Shown one piece after another: positions 63,881 to 64,000 of a stretch of 64,000 nucleotides of DNA. Below the pieces are notes generated by a model. It saw only the letters and a program-made list of their open reading frames with translations, did no database searches and was not told the origin of the DNA. The position numbers were made by a program, and so were the translations under genes. This DNA is from Metabacillus halosaccharovorans (lineage in GTDB: Bacteria; Bacillota; Bacilli; Bacillales; Bacillaceae), in assembly GCF_002019635.1 (NCBI RefSeq), contig NZ_KV917372.1, forward strand, positions 1,922,001-1,986,000, written 5' to 3'. Numbering within the stretch: position 1 is the stretch's first letter; each line of letters opens with the position of its first letter.

Positions 63881-64000
63881 CTAATACAGGATTAATTTAA
63901 CATATATCGAAGCTATTCTTGTTGATTGCTGCTGTTTGATTTCTTTATGGGTAACCCAGAAGTCCCCTTCGTACCACTTCTCTAGTTTCCAAAGCATTAA
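63881..64000 (-). other. 3' end of a possible minus-strand gene cut by the right edge
   Basis: A frame open to the edge encodes MLWKLEKWYEGDFWVTHKEI then KQQQSTRIASIYVKLILY and a TAG at 63881. Codon use looks coding, but only 40 codons are visible and the ATG near the edge could be internal. Family not recognised. Confidence 0.3.

Overview
The window is low-GC Gram-positive DNA, almost certainly Bacillaceae (a Metabacillus/Cytobacillus-like Bacillus relative is my best guess, from protein style only). The signs are strong AGGAGG-type ribosome sites, sigma-A promoters, candidate CcpA (cre) and CcpN operators, YesM/YesN-type two-component systems, Lpl/Ytc-type ABC importers and a GapA/GapB-style split of glyceraldehyde-3-phosphate dehydrogenases. 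No rRNA, tRNA, CRISPR array or intact mobile element was seen. Most genes lie on the minus strand.

Layout. (1) 1-10.9 kb is a malate/gluconeogenesis block: a DcuS/CitA-type sensor kinase cut by the left edge, malic enzyme, malate:quinone oxidoreductase, PEP carboxykinase, GapB, acetate kinase and a 2-hydroxycarboxylate symporter. It reads as malate uptake and sensing, C4-to-C3 conversion, gluconeogenesis and acetate overflow. (2) 10.9-12.0 kb is decayed DNA with a dead MerR-type regulator and other remnants. (3) 12.0-18.4 kb holds a secreted CE1-like esterase, a solute-binding lipoprotein with no permeases beside it, and a YesN/YesM pair. A small HPr-like protein lacking the phosphorylatable histidine follows at 18.65 kb. 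(4) 19.2-34.5 kb is a complete rhamnoside/plant-glycoside system: YesM/YesN pair, binding protein, two permeases, YesL, intracellular GH3 and GH78, and two esterases.

(5) 34.9-46.8 kb contains a nucleoside-hydrolase-like enzyme, a LacI regulator, a DUF5060/DUF4038-type glycosidase, a second sugar ABC importer, a third YesM/YesN pair and a DUF1593 protein. (6) 46.9-56.7 kb is a pentose-type operon: RbsABC-like importer, FGGY kinase, two-subunit transketolase and an L-fucose-isomerase-fold enzyme. It is controlled by a second LacI regulator that is a close paralogue of the one in region 5. The parts list (isomerase, kinase, split transketolase, pentose ABC importer) matches the logic of D-apiose catabolism, and I regard this as the most interesting system here. 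(7) 56.8-58.0 kb is scar DNA: a remnant of a duplicated glycosidase gene, a Dabb protein and a dead tyrosine-recombinase tail. (8) 58.0-63.8 kb holds thiol peroxidase Tpx, a TRAP transporter, a zinc alcohol dehydrogenase and a GntR/FCD regulator with a well-defined promoter, operator and two cre sites.

Together, regions 3-8 look like an accessory island for plant cell-wall glycans and their rarer sugars, feeding pentose-phosphate and triose-phosphate metabolism, with carbon catabolite control at most of the operons. All functional calls come from reading motifs and family resemblance; no database search was run.
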